64,000 nt of DNA from CAZXWK01 sp964644675 (GCA_964644675.1 CAZXWK010000001.1:62001-126000); one strand, 5' to 3'. Counted from the stretch's first letter, positions 51,056 through 60,621 are shown. The notes: a model not told the origin generated them from the sequence alone. Numbers and translations are program-made.

Positions 51056-52636
51056 ATGGCGAAAGACCGTCTCGCCGAGGTCCTCGAGACCTGGGAAGCC
51101 GTCATCGGACTCGAGATCCACACCGAACTCACCACGCTGAACACGAAGATGTTCTGCGGGTGTGCGGTGGCGTTCGGTGGCGAGCCGAATACGCGCACGT
51201 GCCCGGTGTGCCTGGGCCTGCCCGGCGCCCTGCCGGTGCCCAACCAGGCCGCCATCGAGTCCACGGTGCTCGCGGGTCTCGCGACCAACTGCGAGATCGC
51301 GCGATGGAGCCAGTTCCACCGCAAGCAGTACTTCTATCCCGACATGCCCAAGGACTACCAGATCTCCCAGTATGACCTGCCCTTCTGCGCTGACGGCTGG
51401 GTGGACGTCGAGATCGATGGGACGCTCGCCGAGGAGCGGCACGAGTACCTCTCGGCGCGCGAGGACGGTTCCGCCGGCGACGCGATCGAGATGGCGCCCG
51501 ACGGCGACGGCTACTCGGCGAGGATCGGCATCACCCGCATCCACCTCGAAGAGGACACCGGCAAGATGATCCACGTCGGTGGCAGCGAGGGCCGCATCAG
51601 CGGCGCCACCAAGTCGCTCGTCGACTTCAACCGCGCGGGCACGCCGCTCATCGAGCTCGTCACAGAGCCGGACATCCGCACGCCGGAGGAGGCGCGCCGC
51701 TTCGCCCAGAAGCTGCGCCTCATCTGGTTGTCGCTCGGGATCTCGGATTGCAGCATGGAGGAAGGCTCGATGCGTGTGGACGCGAACGTGAGCGTCCGGC
51801 GCCGCGGCGAGACCGAGCTCGGCACCAAGGCCGAGCTCAAGAACATGAACAGTTTCAAGGCGCTGCACGACGGGCTGGTGGTCGAGATCGTGCGCCAGGT
51901 CGAGCTCATCGAGTCGGGTGGCTCGGTCGTGCAGGAGACCCGCCACTACGACGTCGCCGCACGGCGCACCAGCAGCCTCCGGAGCAAGGAAGAGGCGCAC
52001 GACTACCGCTACTTCCCCGAGCCCGACATGGTGCCGTTCGAGTTCAGCGACGAGTTCGTCGACGGCATCCGCGGCCGTCTGCCCGAGCTTCCCGACGCAA
52101 GGCGCACGCGCTTCATGACCGACTTCGGCCTGCCCGCCCACGACGCGACGGTTCTGACGAGCGACTTCGAGCTCGCGGAGTTCTTCGAGGCCGCGGTCAC
52201 CATCGGCGGGCCGGAGCGCGCCAAGGCCATCAGCAACGTGATGCTCAACGACCTCTCGGCGTACCTGAACGCCGAGGGCATCGCGGTCACCGAGTCGCGC
52301 ATCGTGCCGAGCATGGTCGCTGAACTCGTCGAACTGGTCGACGACGGCGTGATCAGCGGCAAGCAGGCCAAGGAGGTCTTCTCGGAGATGGCTGCCTCCG
52401 GCGACGCGCCCGGCGCGATCGTCGAGCTCAAGGGCATGCGGCAGGTCAGCGACAGCGGCGCGATCGAGGAGGTCGTCGACCGGGTGATCGCGGCCGATCC
52501 CGACAAGGTCGAGCAGTTCCGCGGCGGCAAGACCGGGCTCATCGGTTTCTTCGTCGGTCAGGTCATGCGCGAGATGGGCGGCCAGGCCAACCCCGCGGTC
52601 GTCAACGAGGTCCTCGCCCGCAAGCTCGCCGAGTAG
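51056..52636 (+). CDS. gatB: Asp-tRNA(Asn)/Glu-tRNA(Gln) amidotransferase subunit B
   Basis: Kinase and tRNA-binding subunit of GatCAB, 526 residues. Marks: IGLEIHTEL, zinc cysteines CGCAV and CPVCLGLPG, QFHRKQYFYPDMPKDYQISQ, and the C-terminal YqeY-like tail domain ending FFVGQVMREMGGQANP. It activates the misacylated Glu or Asp for amidation by ammonia from GatA. The ATG has CAAGGAG upstream. It is unlinked from gatCA by about 4.5 kb. The DUF488 gene follows 16 bp later. Confidence 0.95.
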   Translation: MAKDRLAEVLETWEAVIGLEIHTELTTLNTKMFCGCAVAFGGEPNTRTCPVCLGLPGALPVPNQAAIESTVLAGLATNCEIARWSQFHRKQYFYPDMPKDYQISQYDLPFCADGWVDVEIDGTLAEERHEYLSAREDGSAGDAIEMAPDGDGYSARIGITRIHLEEDTGKMIHVGGSEGRISGATKSLVDFNRAGTPLIELVTEPDIRTPEEARRFAQKLRLIWLSLGISDCSMEEGSMRVDANVSVRRRGETELGTKAELKNMNSFKALHDGLVVEIVRQVELIESGGSVVQETRHYDVAARRTSSLRSKEEAHDYRYFPEPDMVPFEFSDEFVDGIRGRLPELPDARRTRFMTDFGLPAHDATVLTSDFELAEFFEAAVTIGGPERAKAISNVMLNDLSAYLNAEGIAVTESRIVPSMVAELVELVDDGVISGKQAKEVFSEMAASGDAPGAIVELKGMRQVSDSGAIEEVVDRVIAADPDKVEQFRGGKTGLIGFFVGQVMREMGGQANPAVVNEVLARKLAE

Positions 52637-52652
52637 GACGGGGATTCCCGCC

Positions 52653-53015
52653 GTGTTCCGAACCAAGTCGATCTACGACCCGAAGTCTCCCGACGATGGC
52701 TACCGCATCTTCGTCGGTGCCGAGTGGCCCGCCGGCGCGCCCAAGGGCAAGGCCTCGGGCTGCGAGTGGATGAAGTCGCTCGGCCCGAGCGAGAACCTGC
52801 GCGGCTGGATGCGGCGCAACCGCCGCAAGGTGCCGTCGTTCACCGACAAGTACCTCGCAGAGCTGGGCCACAACGAGCGCGGGATCGCGCGCGTCTGCGA
52901 GCTGCACAAGCGCTTCGGCACGATCACGGTGCTCGAGGCGCCGACGCCCGAGGGCCAGACCGACTGGCAGGTCGCCCAGACGCTCGTCCGCTACCTGTCG
53001 GCCGCCTGCGAGTAG
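52653..53015 (+). CDS. DUF488-family protein
   Basis: Protein of 120 residues. The N-terminus MFRTKSIYDPKSPDDGYRIF, the WMKSLGPSENLRGWMRRN region and the FTDKYLAEL segment fit the DUF488 family. Most homologues have a WPRG motif where this one reads EWPAGAPKG, and Cys37 is extra, so it is a slightly divergent member. Function unknown. The GTG start is 16 bp after gatB, so it is probably co-transcribed. Confidence 0.75.
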   Translation: MFRTKSIYDPKSPDDGYRIFVGAEWPAGAPKGKASGCEWMKSLGPSENLRGWMRRNRRKVPSFTDKYLAELGHNERGIARVCELHKRFGTITVLEAPTPEGQTDWQVAQTLVRYLSAACE

Positions 53016-53019
53016 CGGA

Positions 53020-53047
53020 ACGCCCGGCGGCCGTGGCCACCGGGCGT
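53020..53047 (+). terminator. Bidirectional terminator between DUF488 and the S55 peptidase gene
   Basis: ACGCCCGG (53020-53027) pairs with CCGGGCGT (53040-53047); the loop holds an inner GGCC-GT-GGCC pairing. It sits between two convergent genes. Confidence 0.5.
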
Positions 53048-53075
53048 CCGTCGCGAGCCGAATGGGACCCCTCGG

Positions 53076-55511
53076 CTAGCGGGCTTTCACCGTCCGCTGT
53101 CCCGAGACCGAGGACACGTTGGTCGCTCCGCCCGTGAACACGGCGCGCACCTTCCAGGTGCCCCGCGCCGGCTTCCAGCGCAGCGCGGCCACGGCCTGGT
53201 CGCCGGCGGGCGTGAGCGACGCCGTTCCGATCGCGCGCCACTTGCGGGTCTTGGCGTTGTAGACCTGGAACTGCACGGTGCCCCCCGCGGTCTGGACCGG
53301 GGCGACGTACGCGCGCAGGGTGGTCCGCTTCTTCGCCTTCACCGACCGGGCGGCGCTGAGGTACACGTCCGCCGAGACGGGGACCCAGCCGCCGGCCGCG
53401 GCCGTCGTCCAGGTCGGGCCTCCCTCGAGCCGCGCCCGCACCGAGGTGTTGACCGCCAGACCGTCGAGCGGCATCGAGAACTCGAGCAGGCCGGTCTCTC
53501 CAGGCTCCGCCGCGACGGTGCCGAGCAGCCGCTCGACGCCTCCCGCCGGCGTCGCCCACAACGTGACGTTCGCGGGCTTGCCTGCGCCGGCGATCACGCC
53601 CGTGAGCAGGGTCCCCGAGCCGAACGGCACGATCGGGTCGAGTGGCTTGAGCGTCATGGCCGGCGCGATGCTGAATGCGCTGCCGGTCAACGAGAACGGC
53701 GAGAGTACCGTGCCCGTGACCGACTCGTAGGTCGCGTTGTCGACGGTCGGTCCCGGGTCCTCCTCAGAGTCGAGACCCACAGCCGCTTCAGGCTTGAAGA
53801 CGACGCTCACCGCGTTGTAGGGGAGTGCGGCGTTGAGGTCCTCGACGGTCTTGGCGAGCGTGGGACGAGGCGGGATCGTCGGCAGGTCGACGCCACTGTC
53901 GGTCGGCGTCGCGACGCACTTGGCGGTCAGCGAGCCGGTCAATGGCGTGTTGCCGGGCAGCGTGAAGGGGACGTCGACCGTCTGGGTCGTCGCCACGCCG
54001 TACGCCCGCAGCGAGACGCGGGCGACGTTCGTGCCCGCGTGGATCGGGTCGAGCATCTCGACCGCCATGATCTGTGCCGCGCGGCGCGAGCGCCGTACCG
54101 TCGCGTCGACGTCGACGGCGGTGATGACCACGTCCTCGACGCCTTCCGCGCGCACGAGCGCCAGCTTGTCGAGCGCCCGCAGCGCGTCGAACGCCACCGC
54201 CCAGCTCACGTCTTCGGCGTCATCGACCAGGTCCGCGGTCACGATGCGGTAGCTCGTGACGCCGTCGGTGACGTCGATCGTGGTGGTGATGTCGGCGCTG
54301 CCCTTCGAGGGGCCGTCAGCGTACAGGCGCGCGGTCGCGATCGACGCGGCCGCACCGATGACGTCGGTACCGATGGAGCCGTCGGCGAGCAGTGCCATCG
54401 GAACGCTGACCGCGCTCGTGGTGGTCTCGTGCGTGCTCGCGTCTGTCGCGGTCGCGGTGATCGGAGTCGCCTGGGGCAGCGACGACGTCGTGCCGACCGC
54501 GCCGACCGAGCGGTCCAGCGTGAACGTGCCGCGCATCGCGGTCGGCCGACCCAGCTTGTACGGCTCCTGGAGGCTCGGCCAGACGCCGTCGACCCACGCG
54601 TTGGTCATCGCGAGCGCACTCGGACCGGTTCCCAGCACCGAGTGACCGAACGCGACGACGGTGCTCCCGTTGCCATAAGTCACCGTGCCGAGCGCACCTG
54701 CCCACAGGTCGCCCCACGCTTCGAGTGCGGTGACGCCCGCGCCGCCGACGAGCGGCGCCGTGAACCCACCCTCGCCCGGACCCGTTCCCGTGCTGCGCGG
54801 ATTCGACGCCGAGAAGACCGTGGCGCCCTGGGCGCGCAACCGTGCCGAGAGCTTCCGGTACGCAGTCGAACGCGTGTCGAGACCGCCCAGGTACACGGCC
54901 GCGAGCGGGCGGGCGACGAGCGTTCCCGAGGGCCGGAGCCCGGAGAGCGACGCATCGTCCGGCGTCACGATCACCTGGTTGACCACGCCGTTCTCGGTGA
55001 GTACCGGCTTGGCGAGCGGGATGGCGCGCGCGGCGGCGGCCGACTCGATCGCCGACATCGCGTCGATGGGGGTCGCGAGCCCCGTGCCGCCGGCGGTGAA
55101 GTCCTCGCCGTAGGAGACGGCACCGACCAGCTTGTAGGTACCGCCGTCGTCGACGAGCAGCGGGCTGCCGCTCATTCCGGCGGCGATGCCGCCGATCTTC
55201 TCGATCGCGGTGCCCGTCGCTTCGAACAGGATGAGCGCGTCGGCGGCGTCGGGGCCTCCGGCGACCGCCATGATGGTCACGGGAATGGTCTCGATCTCGG
55301 ACCCCTTGAGCACGGTGCGCATCGCCCCGGGGAGCGTGCCGCCGCTTGCGGCAAGCAGCTTGGTGTTCAGGGTCGCGAGGTCGAGGGTCTCCTCGGCAGG
55401 CCCGGCGTGGGCGGTTGCCGCGCAGAAGAGCGCGACGACGAGGACCGCCATGGCGATCGCGGTCCTCAGGGTGCGATGCATGGGCGCGGGCGTGGCGTGC
55501 GGTCTTGGCAC
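53076..55511 (-). CDS. Secreted SpoIVB-type (S55) serine peptidase-like protein
   Basis: Exported protein of 811 residues. The signal peptide ends near ATAHA (about 36). The peptidase core (about 65-330) has GMSGSPLL with Ser116, VGAVSYG and ATPIDAMSAI, followed by VVAFGHSVLGTGP. This order (GMSGSP before AFGH) matches the S55-domain proteins of non-sporulating bacteria rather than SpoIVB itself. No PDZ is evident. The rest is beta-rich, ending in an Ig-like domain (TTLRAYVAPVQTAGGTVQFQ onward). The GTG start at 55511 has GAGGGGG upstream. Role unknown. Confidence 0.75.
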   Translation of the reverse strand: MPRPHATPAPMHRTLRTAIAMAVLVVALFCAATAHAGPAEETLDLATLNTKLLAASGGTLPGAMRTVLKGSEIETIPVTIMAVAGGPDAADALILFEATGTAIEKIGGIAAGMSGSPLLVDDGGTYKLVGAVSYGEDFTAGGTGLATPIDAMSAIESAAAARAIPLAKPVLTENGVVNQVIVTPDDASLSGLRPSGTLVARPLAAVYLGGLDTRSTAYRKLSARLRAQGATVFSASNPRSTGTGPGEGGFTAPLVGGAGVTALEAWGDLWAGALGTVTYGNGSTVVAFGHSVLGTGPSALAMTNAWVDGVWPSLQEPYKLGRPTAMRGTFTLDRSVGAVGTTSSLPQATPITATATDASTHETTTSAVSVPMALLADGSIGTDVIGAAASIATARLYADGPSKGSADITTTIDVTDGVTSYRIVTADLVDDAEDVSWAVAFDALRALDKLALVRAEGVEDVVITAVDVDATVRRSRRAAQIMAVEMLDPIHAGTNVARVSLRAYGVATTQTVDVPFTLPGNTPLTGSLTAKCVATPTDSGVDLPTIPPRPTLAKTVEDLNAALPYNAVSVVFKPEAAVGLDSEEDPGPTVDNATYESVTGTVLSPFSLTGSAFSIAPAMTLKPLDPIVPFGSGTLLTGVIAGAGKPANVTLWATPAGGVERLLGTVAAEPGETGLLEFSMPLDGLAVNTSVRARLEGGPTWTTAAAGGWVPVSADVYLSAARSVKAKKRTTLRAYVAPVQTAGGTVQFQVYNAKTRKWRAIGTASLTPAGDQAVAALRWKPARGTWKVRAVFTGGATNVSSVSGQRTVKAR

Positions 55512-55642
55512 GGCTTCCCCCTCTAGAGGGCTCCCGGCCCGGCCGCGTCTGGCGGCTGACCGGAGGGCAACTGGATAGTGCTGCCAGCGTAGCACGGCGA
55601 CCTGCGGTGTCGTAGTCTGGTGCGAGAGAGGGGGCGGACAGA

Positions 55643-56689
55643 ATGCGACAGTCCAGATCGCGCGTGCGTGCGGGGGTCCTGATGATGGCCTGCGTGGTCG
55701 CCGCACTTGCGTTCGCACCCCCATCCGCACTCGCCTCCGAGCCACCCACCATCACCGTGACCGCGGTGGGCGACGTCTGCTTCGCCTCCGGATCCGTGTC
55801 GCACGTGAGTCCGACTGCCCCGTTCGCGAAGGTCCGCCCGCTGCTCTCGGCCGCGGACGTGACCGTCGGCAACCTCGAGACACCGCTCTCGAAACGCGGG
55901 CGCGCGGTGGCCGGGAAGACGTACACGTTCCGGTCGAGTCCCAAGATGACGGCGGGTCTGACCTGGGCGGGGTTCGACCTGCTCGCTCTGGGCAACAACC
56001 ACACGCGCGACTACGGTCCCGCGGCGCTGCGGGACACGGTGAGGTACCTCGATGCCGCCGGTCTCGCTCACGCGGGCGCTGGCGTCAACCGGACCGCGGC
56101 CTTCCAGCCGGCGATCATCGAGCGCGACGGCGCCAGGATCGCGTTCCTGTCGTTCTCCCAGATCGGTCCGGCGAACTTCTCGGCGACCTCGACGTCGCCG
56201 GGCACCGCCTTCACGATGAGCGCGTCGCAGGTCAAGCGTGCCATCGCGGCGGCGCACGGACAGGCGGACTACGTGATCGTGTCGTTCCACTGGGGTGTCG
56301 AGGAGAGCTACAAGCCGACGAGCTCGCAGGTGCGGTTCGGTCGCGCCGCGGTCGACGCCGGTGCCGATCTCGTGCTCTCGCACCACCCGCACGTGATCCA
56401 GGGCGTCGAGTTCTACCGCGGCAAGCTCATCGCGTACTCGTTGGGTAACTTCGTCTTCGCGCCACCCAGTGCGGCGCGACACGATACGATGATCCTGTCG
56501 CTCACGCTGACACCCGACGGTCCGACCGCCGTGACCGCGCGCCCGGTACACATCGACGGACGCGGCCGCCCCTCGGTCGCCACCGGCTCGACCGCTCGCA
56601 GGATCGATTCCATCATCGTGAAGACCTCGCGAGGCCGAGGGACCCGTGCGACCGTCCGCTCGGGAGTCGTCGAGCTCGCTCCACGCTAG
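55643..56689 (+). CDS. CapA-family (poly-gamma-glutamate/capsule) exported metallophosphatase-like protein
   Basis: Exported protein of 348 residues with a cleavable signal peptide (ending SALAS, about 32). The calcineurin-like CapA domain has VGDVCF, NLETPLS, LALGNNHTRDYG, SFHWGVE, LSHHPHVIQG and YSLGNFVF, the metal-binding set of the family. Homologues work in poly-gamma-glutamate or capsule assembly, but no capBC is nearby, so the substrate is open. A TAGTCT hexamer at 55613 may be its -10. Divergent from the S55 gene. Confidence 0.85.
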   Translation: MRQSRSRVRAGVLMMACVVAALAFAPPSALASEPPTITVTAVGDVCFASGSVSHVSPTAPFAKVRPLLSAADVTVGNLETPLSKRGRAVAGKTYTFRSSPKMTAGLTWAGFDLLALGNNHTRDYGPAALRDTVRYLDAAGLAHAGAGVNRTAAFQPAIIERDGARIAFLSFSQIGPANFSATSTSPGTAFTMSASQVKRAIAAAHGQADYVIVSFHWGVEESYKPTSSQVRFGRAAVDAGADLVLSHHPHVIQGVEFYRGKLIAYSLGNFVFAPPSAARHDTMILSLTLTPDGPTAVTARPVHIDGRGRPSVATGSTARRIDSIIVKTSRGRGTRATVRSGVVELAPR

Positions 56690-56737
56690 CGCACCACAAG
56701 ACCCCGCCGGTGCGGGACGTGACCACGAGGAGCACGC

Positions 56738-57580
56738 ATGGGACTGTTCTCGGTAGTGACCGATTCGACGGCCGACATCCCCCCGGAGCTCGCCCAGAAG
56801 CACGGCATCTCGGTCGTGCCGCTCAACGTCGTCTTCGGCGGCGAGGCTTTCCCCGACGGCCAGCTGACGCAGGCCGAGTTCTTCGCACGGATGCGCTCGA
56901 GCGCCAAGCTCCCGACGACCTCGCAGCCGCCCGTCGGCGCGTTCGTCGACGCCTACGAGCGCGCGCTCGCCAAGGCCGAGCGCGTCGTCTCGGTGCACAT
57001 CTCGAACAAGCTCTCGGGAACCATCGAATCGGCCCGCGCGGCCGCCGAGCAGTTCGGCGGGCGCGTGCACGTCTTCGACTCGCTCAACCTGTCCTGGGGG
57101 CTCGCGTGGCAGGTCATGGACGCTGCCGCGGCAGCCTCCGAGGGGCTGGCGGCGGAGGCGGCGCTCGAGCGGCTCGCGGTGGTACGCGAGCGCGTGAAGC
57201 TCATCGTCGGTCTCGACTCGCTCGACAACCTCGCGAAGGGCGGTCGAATCGGCCGCGTCGGGGCGTTCCTCGGCTCGTTGCTCGACATCAAGGTCACGCT
57301 CACCGTGGGCGAGGACGGCGCCTTCCTGCCCGTCGCACGGAGCCGCGGCGAGAAGGCCGCCCTGAAGCACACGATGGAGTGGGTCGGCTCGCAGCTCGGC
57401 CCGGACCGCCGCGGCAAGTTCGCGATCGGGCACGCGCTCTCGCTCGAGCGTGCCGAGTGGCTTCGTGACGAGATCGTGAAGCGCTACGACGCCGTCGAGG
57501 TACTCGTGTACGAGACGGGGTCCGTCATCGCGACGCACACCGGCACCGGCTGGGGTGTCGCGGTCGTGCCACTCGACTAG
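56738..57580 (+). CDS. DegV-family fatty-acid-binding protein
   Basis: Protein of 280 residues. The family opening FSVVTDSTADIPPELAQ and PTTSQPPVGAF line the fatty-acid pocket, with SNKLSGTIESA and the GGRIGRVGAFLGSLLDIKV segment following. DegV (FakB-like) proteins present fatty acids to the FakA kinase for phospholipid synthesis; no fakA is in the window. The ATG at 56738 has GAGGAGCACGC upstream. Convergent with glpK. Confidence 0.88.
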   Translation: MGLFSVVTDSTADIPPELAQKHGISVVPLNVVFGGEAFPDGQLTQAEFFARMRSSAKLPTTSQPPVGAFVDAYERALAKAERVVSVHISNKLSGTIESARAAAEQFGGRVHVFDSLNLSWGLAWQVMDAAAAASEGLAAEAALERLAVVRERVKLIVGLDSLDNLAKGGRIGRVGAFLGSLLDIKVTLTVGEDGAFLPVARSRGEKAALKHTMEWVGSQLGPDRRGKFAIGHALSLERAEWLRDEIVKRYDAVEVLVYETGSVIATHTGTGWGVAVVPLD

Positions 57581-57650
57581 AACCGCCAGGCCGCCGTCGC
57601 AGGGTGGATCGATCAGCGTCGCTCGCTCGTGGCGACTTGCCGGTGCCGGC

Positions 57651-59141
57651 TCAGTCGCGTTCCCACTTGAGCGAGCGCTTCACGGCCTCGGCCCACAGCA
57701 CCCGCAGGTGCGCGATGCGCGCTTCACCCTCGGCGTTCGGCTCGTAGGTCTGGCGCACCGCCGAGAGCATCGGCAGGTCTGCCGGCGACTTCCAGACCCC
57801 GACCGCCTTGCCGGCCAGGTACGCCGCGCCAAGCGCGGTCGACTCGGCCATCGCCGCGACGTGGACCGGCATGTCGAGCACGTCGGCGAGCGTCTGCATG
57901 ACGAGCGAGTTCACGGTGACGCCTCCGTCGGCGCGCAGCGAGTGCAGCGGACGGCCGGAGTCCGTCGACATCGCGCCGATCAAGTCGCCGACCTGCAGCG
58001 GGATCGACTCGAGAGCCGCTCGCGCGATGTGCGCCGCGTTCGCGCCGCGCGTCAGTCCGAAGATCGCTCCGCGCGCGTACGGGTCCCACTCGGGCGCGCC
58101 GAGGCCGGTGAGCGCGGGCACCAGGACGACGCCGTTGGAGTCCTCGACGCTGAGCGCGAGTTCGGTCAGTGCCGCGGGCGAGTCCGCGAGATGCAGCTGC
58201 TCGACGACCCACTGCACGACCGCGCCGCCCATGAAGATCGACCCCTCGAGCGCGTATTCGAGCTGGTCGCCGGTTTGCGCCGCGAGTGTCACCGCGAGCT
58301 GCTGCGAAGAGGGCTGTGTCGTGCCAGCGTGCGTCAGGGCGAACACCCCGGTTCCGAAGGTGACCTTCGCGTCGCCCGGCTCGAAGCCACCGTTGCCGAC
58401 CAGGGAGGCCTGCTGGTCGCCGCACGCCGCGCCGATGGTCACGGGCGCGCCGAGGACGTCGGCTGCCGACTCGCCCAAGACGGCCGAGGACGGGTGTACC
58501 GAGGGCAGCAGCGTCATCGGTACGCCGAACAGCTCGCACAGCTCTGCGGACCATTCGCCGCGGCCGATGTCGAAGAGCAGCGTGCGTGAAGCGTTGGTCA
58601 CGTCGGTGACGTGGAGTGCGCCGCCCGACAGGTTCCAGATCAACCACGTGTCGATCGTCCCGCACGCCAGGTCACCCGCTTCGGCCCTCTCCCGCGCTCC
58701 CTCCACGTTGTCGAGCAACCACGCGATCTTGCTCGCCGAGAAGTACGGGTCGATGCCGAGTCCCGTGAGCTCCCGCACGTGCGCGTCCACGCCCGGGCGC
58801 TCGGCTATCCGGTCGCAGTACTCCGCGGTGCGGCGATCCTGCCAGACGATCGCGTGATGCAGCGGCTCGCCCGTGGCACGGTCCCACAGCACGACGGTCT
58901 CGCGCTGGTTGGTCACGCCGATGGCCGCGAGCTGCTCGGCGGTGATGCCCGCCTGTGTGAGCGCGTCCCGAGCGGTCTGGAGCTGGTCGGACCAGATGCG
59001 GTTCGCGTCGTGCTCGACCCAGCCGGGTCGCGGGAAGTGCTGCTCGAGCGCGATCTGGGCCATGCCGCGCTTCTCGCCGGCCTCATCGAACACGATCGAG
59101 CGGGTCGAGGTCGTTCCCTGGTCGAGTGCGAGGACGTACAC
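57651..59141 (-). CDS. glpK: Glycerol kinase
   Basis: Phosphorylates glycerol with ATP, 496 residues. It shows the FGGY-kinase N-terminal LALDQGTTSTRSI, the VTNQRET and VWQDRRTAEYC substrate regions, and the C-terminal LRADGGVTVN. The start is GTG 59141, eight bases after GGAGGTGG; an upstream GTG at 59150 lies inside that site. No glpF, glpD or regulator is adjacent, so uptake and oxidation must be encoded elsewhere. Glycerol-3-phosphate would feed lipid and LTA-type polymers. Confidence 0.94.
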   Translation of the reverse strand: MYVLALDQGTTSTRSIVFDEAGEKRGMAQIALEQHFPRPGWVEHDANRIWSDQLQTARDALTQAGITAEQLAAIGVTNQRETVVLWDRATGEPLHHAIVWQDRRTAEYCDRIAERPGVDAHVRELTGLGIDPYFSASKIAWLLDNVEGARERAEAGDLACGTIDTWLIWNLSGGALHVTDVTNASRTLLFDIGRGEWSAELCELFGVPMTLLPSVHPSSAVLGESAADVLGAPVTIGAACGDQQASLVGNGGFEPGDAKVTFGTGVFALTHAGTTQPSSQQLAVTLAAQTGDQLEYALEGSIFMGGAVVQWVVEQLHLADSPAALTELALSVEDSNGVVLVPALTGLGAPEWDPYARGAIFGLTRGANAAHIARAALESIPLQVGDLIGAMSTDSGRPLHSLRADGGVTVNSLVMQTLADVLDMPVHVAAMAESTALGAAYLAGKAVGVWKSPADLPMLSAVRQTYEPNAEGEARIAHLRVLWAEAVKRSLKWERD

Positions 59142-59256
59142 GAAGGCCACCTCCGGAATCGCGTTGCGGACACGGAGAGAGTACCCAACAGAGGGCGAGG
59201 ATACCGCTCGTCACGGGGCCGCAGCTCACCTCCTACCGGGCGCTCGTGCGGCGCGG

Positions 59257-59262
59257 TAGACT
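59257..59262 (+). promoter_or_regulatory. -10 element (TAGACT) upstream of the PASTA gene
   Basis: TAGACT lies 59 bp before the ATG at 59316 and 26 bp before an alternative ATG at 59283. It is identical to the hexamer before the hydrolase at 10967. Confidence 0.4.
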
Positions 59263-59315
59263 GGCAGGCAGGAGTGAGCGTCATGCACGGCAATGGTTGG
59301 CGTCAGGGGGGTTTG

Positions 59316-59990
59316 ATGGCACAGGAAGTCGGATCACAGGACGCGGGTCCGCAGGCGGGCGATCCGCAGCCTGCCGAGCGGGAGCCGGGCAAGCGCCGCA
59401 GCGCCTGGCCCTGGATCGCGCTCGCCGTCCTCATCCTGATCGTCCTGTTGCTGCTGTGGTGGTACTGGCGCACCCCCGAGGACGGTGCCGTCACCGTCGT
59501 CAAGAAGACCGAGATCGCCGTGACGCCGCCGCCCGCGCAGCCCGAACCCGCCGCTCCCGTTTCCACCGCTCCGGCCACTCAGACGACCGACACGAGATTC
59601 GTGCCCGACGTGCTGGGCGACCCGGCCGATCGCGCCAAGCGCAAGCTGGACGCGGCTGGCTACGTGGCCGCGACGAGCTACGTCTTCACGACCTCCAAGG
59701 CGACCGGTCTCGTACAAGAGCAGAGCCCCGCGGGCGGCACCGAGCTCGAGCCCGGCAAGACCGTCAACATCGTCGTCACCACCGGCGGAAACGACGCCGT
59801 GCAGGTGCGTGTTCCCAAGTTGGTCGGCCTGACACGGGCCGCTGCCGAGGAGAAGATCAAGGCGGCAGGGCTCGTGCCGGTGATCAGCTACGGAACGACC
59901 GCCGAGAAGGGCACGGTCCAGAGCCAGTGGCCCCTGGGCGGAGACACGCTGCCCGAAGGTGGCGAGGTCCAGATCCAGGTCGTCCCCTAG
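59316..59990 (+). CDS. PASTA-domain membrane protein
   Basis: Protein of 224 residues. An acidic Gln/Pro-rich cytoplasmic N-terminus precedes one TM helix (about 31-50). A Pro/Ala/Thr linker and two PASTA repeats follow (about 97-160, starting FVPDVLGD; and 163-224, starting VPKLVGLTRAAAEEKI). PASTA modules bind peptidoglycan fragments or beta-lactams. The repeats here come without a kinase or transpeptidase domain, so this is a stand-alone wall sensor or anchor. ATG 59283 with GGAG upstream would add 11 residues and cannot be excluded. Confidence 0.78.
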   Translation: MAQEVGSQDAGPQAGDPQPAEREPGKRRSAWPWIALAVLILIVLLLLWWYWRTPEDGAVTVVKKTEIAVTPPPAQPEPAAPVSTAPATQTTDTRFVPDVLGDPADRAKRKLDAAGYVAATSYVFTTSKATGLVQEQSPAGGTELEPGKTVNIVVTTGGNDAVQVRVPKLVGLTRAAAEEKIKAAGLVPVISYGTTAEKGTVQSQWPLGGDTLPEGGEVQIQVVP

Positions 59991-60051
59991 GGAGGTCCTG
60001 CGCCGGAACGTGTCAGTCCCGGTTGCTAGCGTGGCTGTGGAGGCGAGCACC

Positions 60052-60594
60052 ATGTCCACAGACACGTATCTCAGATCCCTGCGCGTACTCGAGCGCGCGC
60101 TTCGTTCGAGCCGCACGTCGACGCGCGAACGCGCCGTCGCGATGCTCGCCCACGTCGACCTTCTCGAACGCGAAGAGTGGCTCGCGCGCGCCGAGGCCGA
60201 TCGAGCGTCCAGCGTGCGCAGCATGGCGGCCTTGGTCGCCGCGTGGGCGTCGGCCGTTCCGCACGGCACGTGGCCGGAACGCGAGGAGGTCGCGGACGGC
60301 ACGCTCGCGCACGCGGAGCCGGTGGGCTCGGCTCCTGGCGCTCCGCATCCAGAGGGTGGGTGGAAGTGGGAGTACCTCGTCGAAGTGTGGCGCGAGGACG
60401 CGGTTCCGGTGGGTCTCTTTGTCACGGCCACGTGCGATGAGGACGACGAGCACGCTCGTCGGATCGCGCTGGGGCAAGCGGTGCTCGCGGTGGCACCCGA
60501 CCGCGCGTCGTCCTTCGATCCGGGGAGTGCCGCGGCCTTCGTCATCGCCAAGAGACGCGAACGGCGCCGGACACGTCAGCGTCCGGCGCCGTGA
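60052..60594 (+). CDS. Hypothetical soluble protein
   Basis: Protein of 180 residues. The N-terminal half is helical and Arg/Ala-rich (TYLRSLRVLERALRSSRTST); the middle is acidic with a Trp-rich strand (GGWKWEYLVEVWREDAVPVG). There is no signal or TM, and no family I recognise. The start at 60052 follows GGAGG; the frame stays open upstream to 59959, overlapping the PASTA gene. A 12-bp terminator stem is built into its last codons. Confidence 0.5.
   Translation: MSTDTYLRSLRVLERALRSSRTSTRERAVAMLAHVDLLEREEWLARAEADRASSVRSMAALVAAWASAVPHGTWPEREEVADGTLAHAEPVGSAPGAPHPEGGWKWEYLVEVWREDAVPVGLFVTATCDEDDEHARRIALGQAVLAVAPDRASSFDPGSAAAFVIAKRRERRRTRQRPAP
60561..60592 (+). terminator. Perfect 12-bp terminator stem overlapping a stop codon
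   Basis: ACGGCGCCGGAC (60561-60572) pairs perfectly with GTCCGGCGCCGT (60581-60592) around an 8-base loop. It spans the final codons of the upstream gene and lies just before the end of the convergent DUF1269 gene. Confidence 0.75.
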
Positions 60595-60621
60595 TCACGC
60601 AAGCGGGGTACGCCCCGCGCT

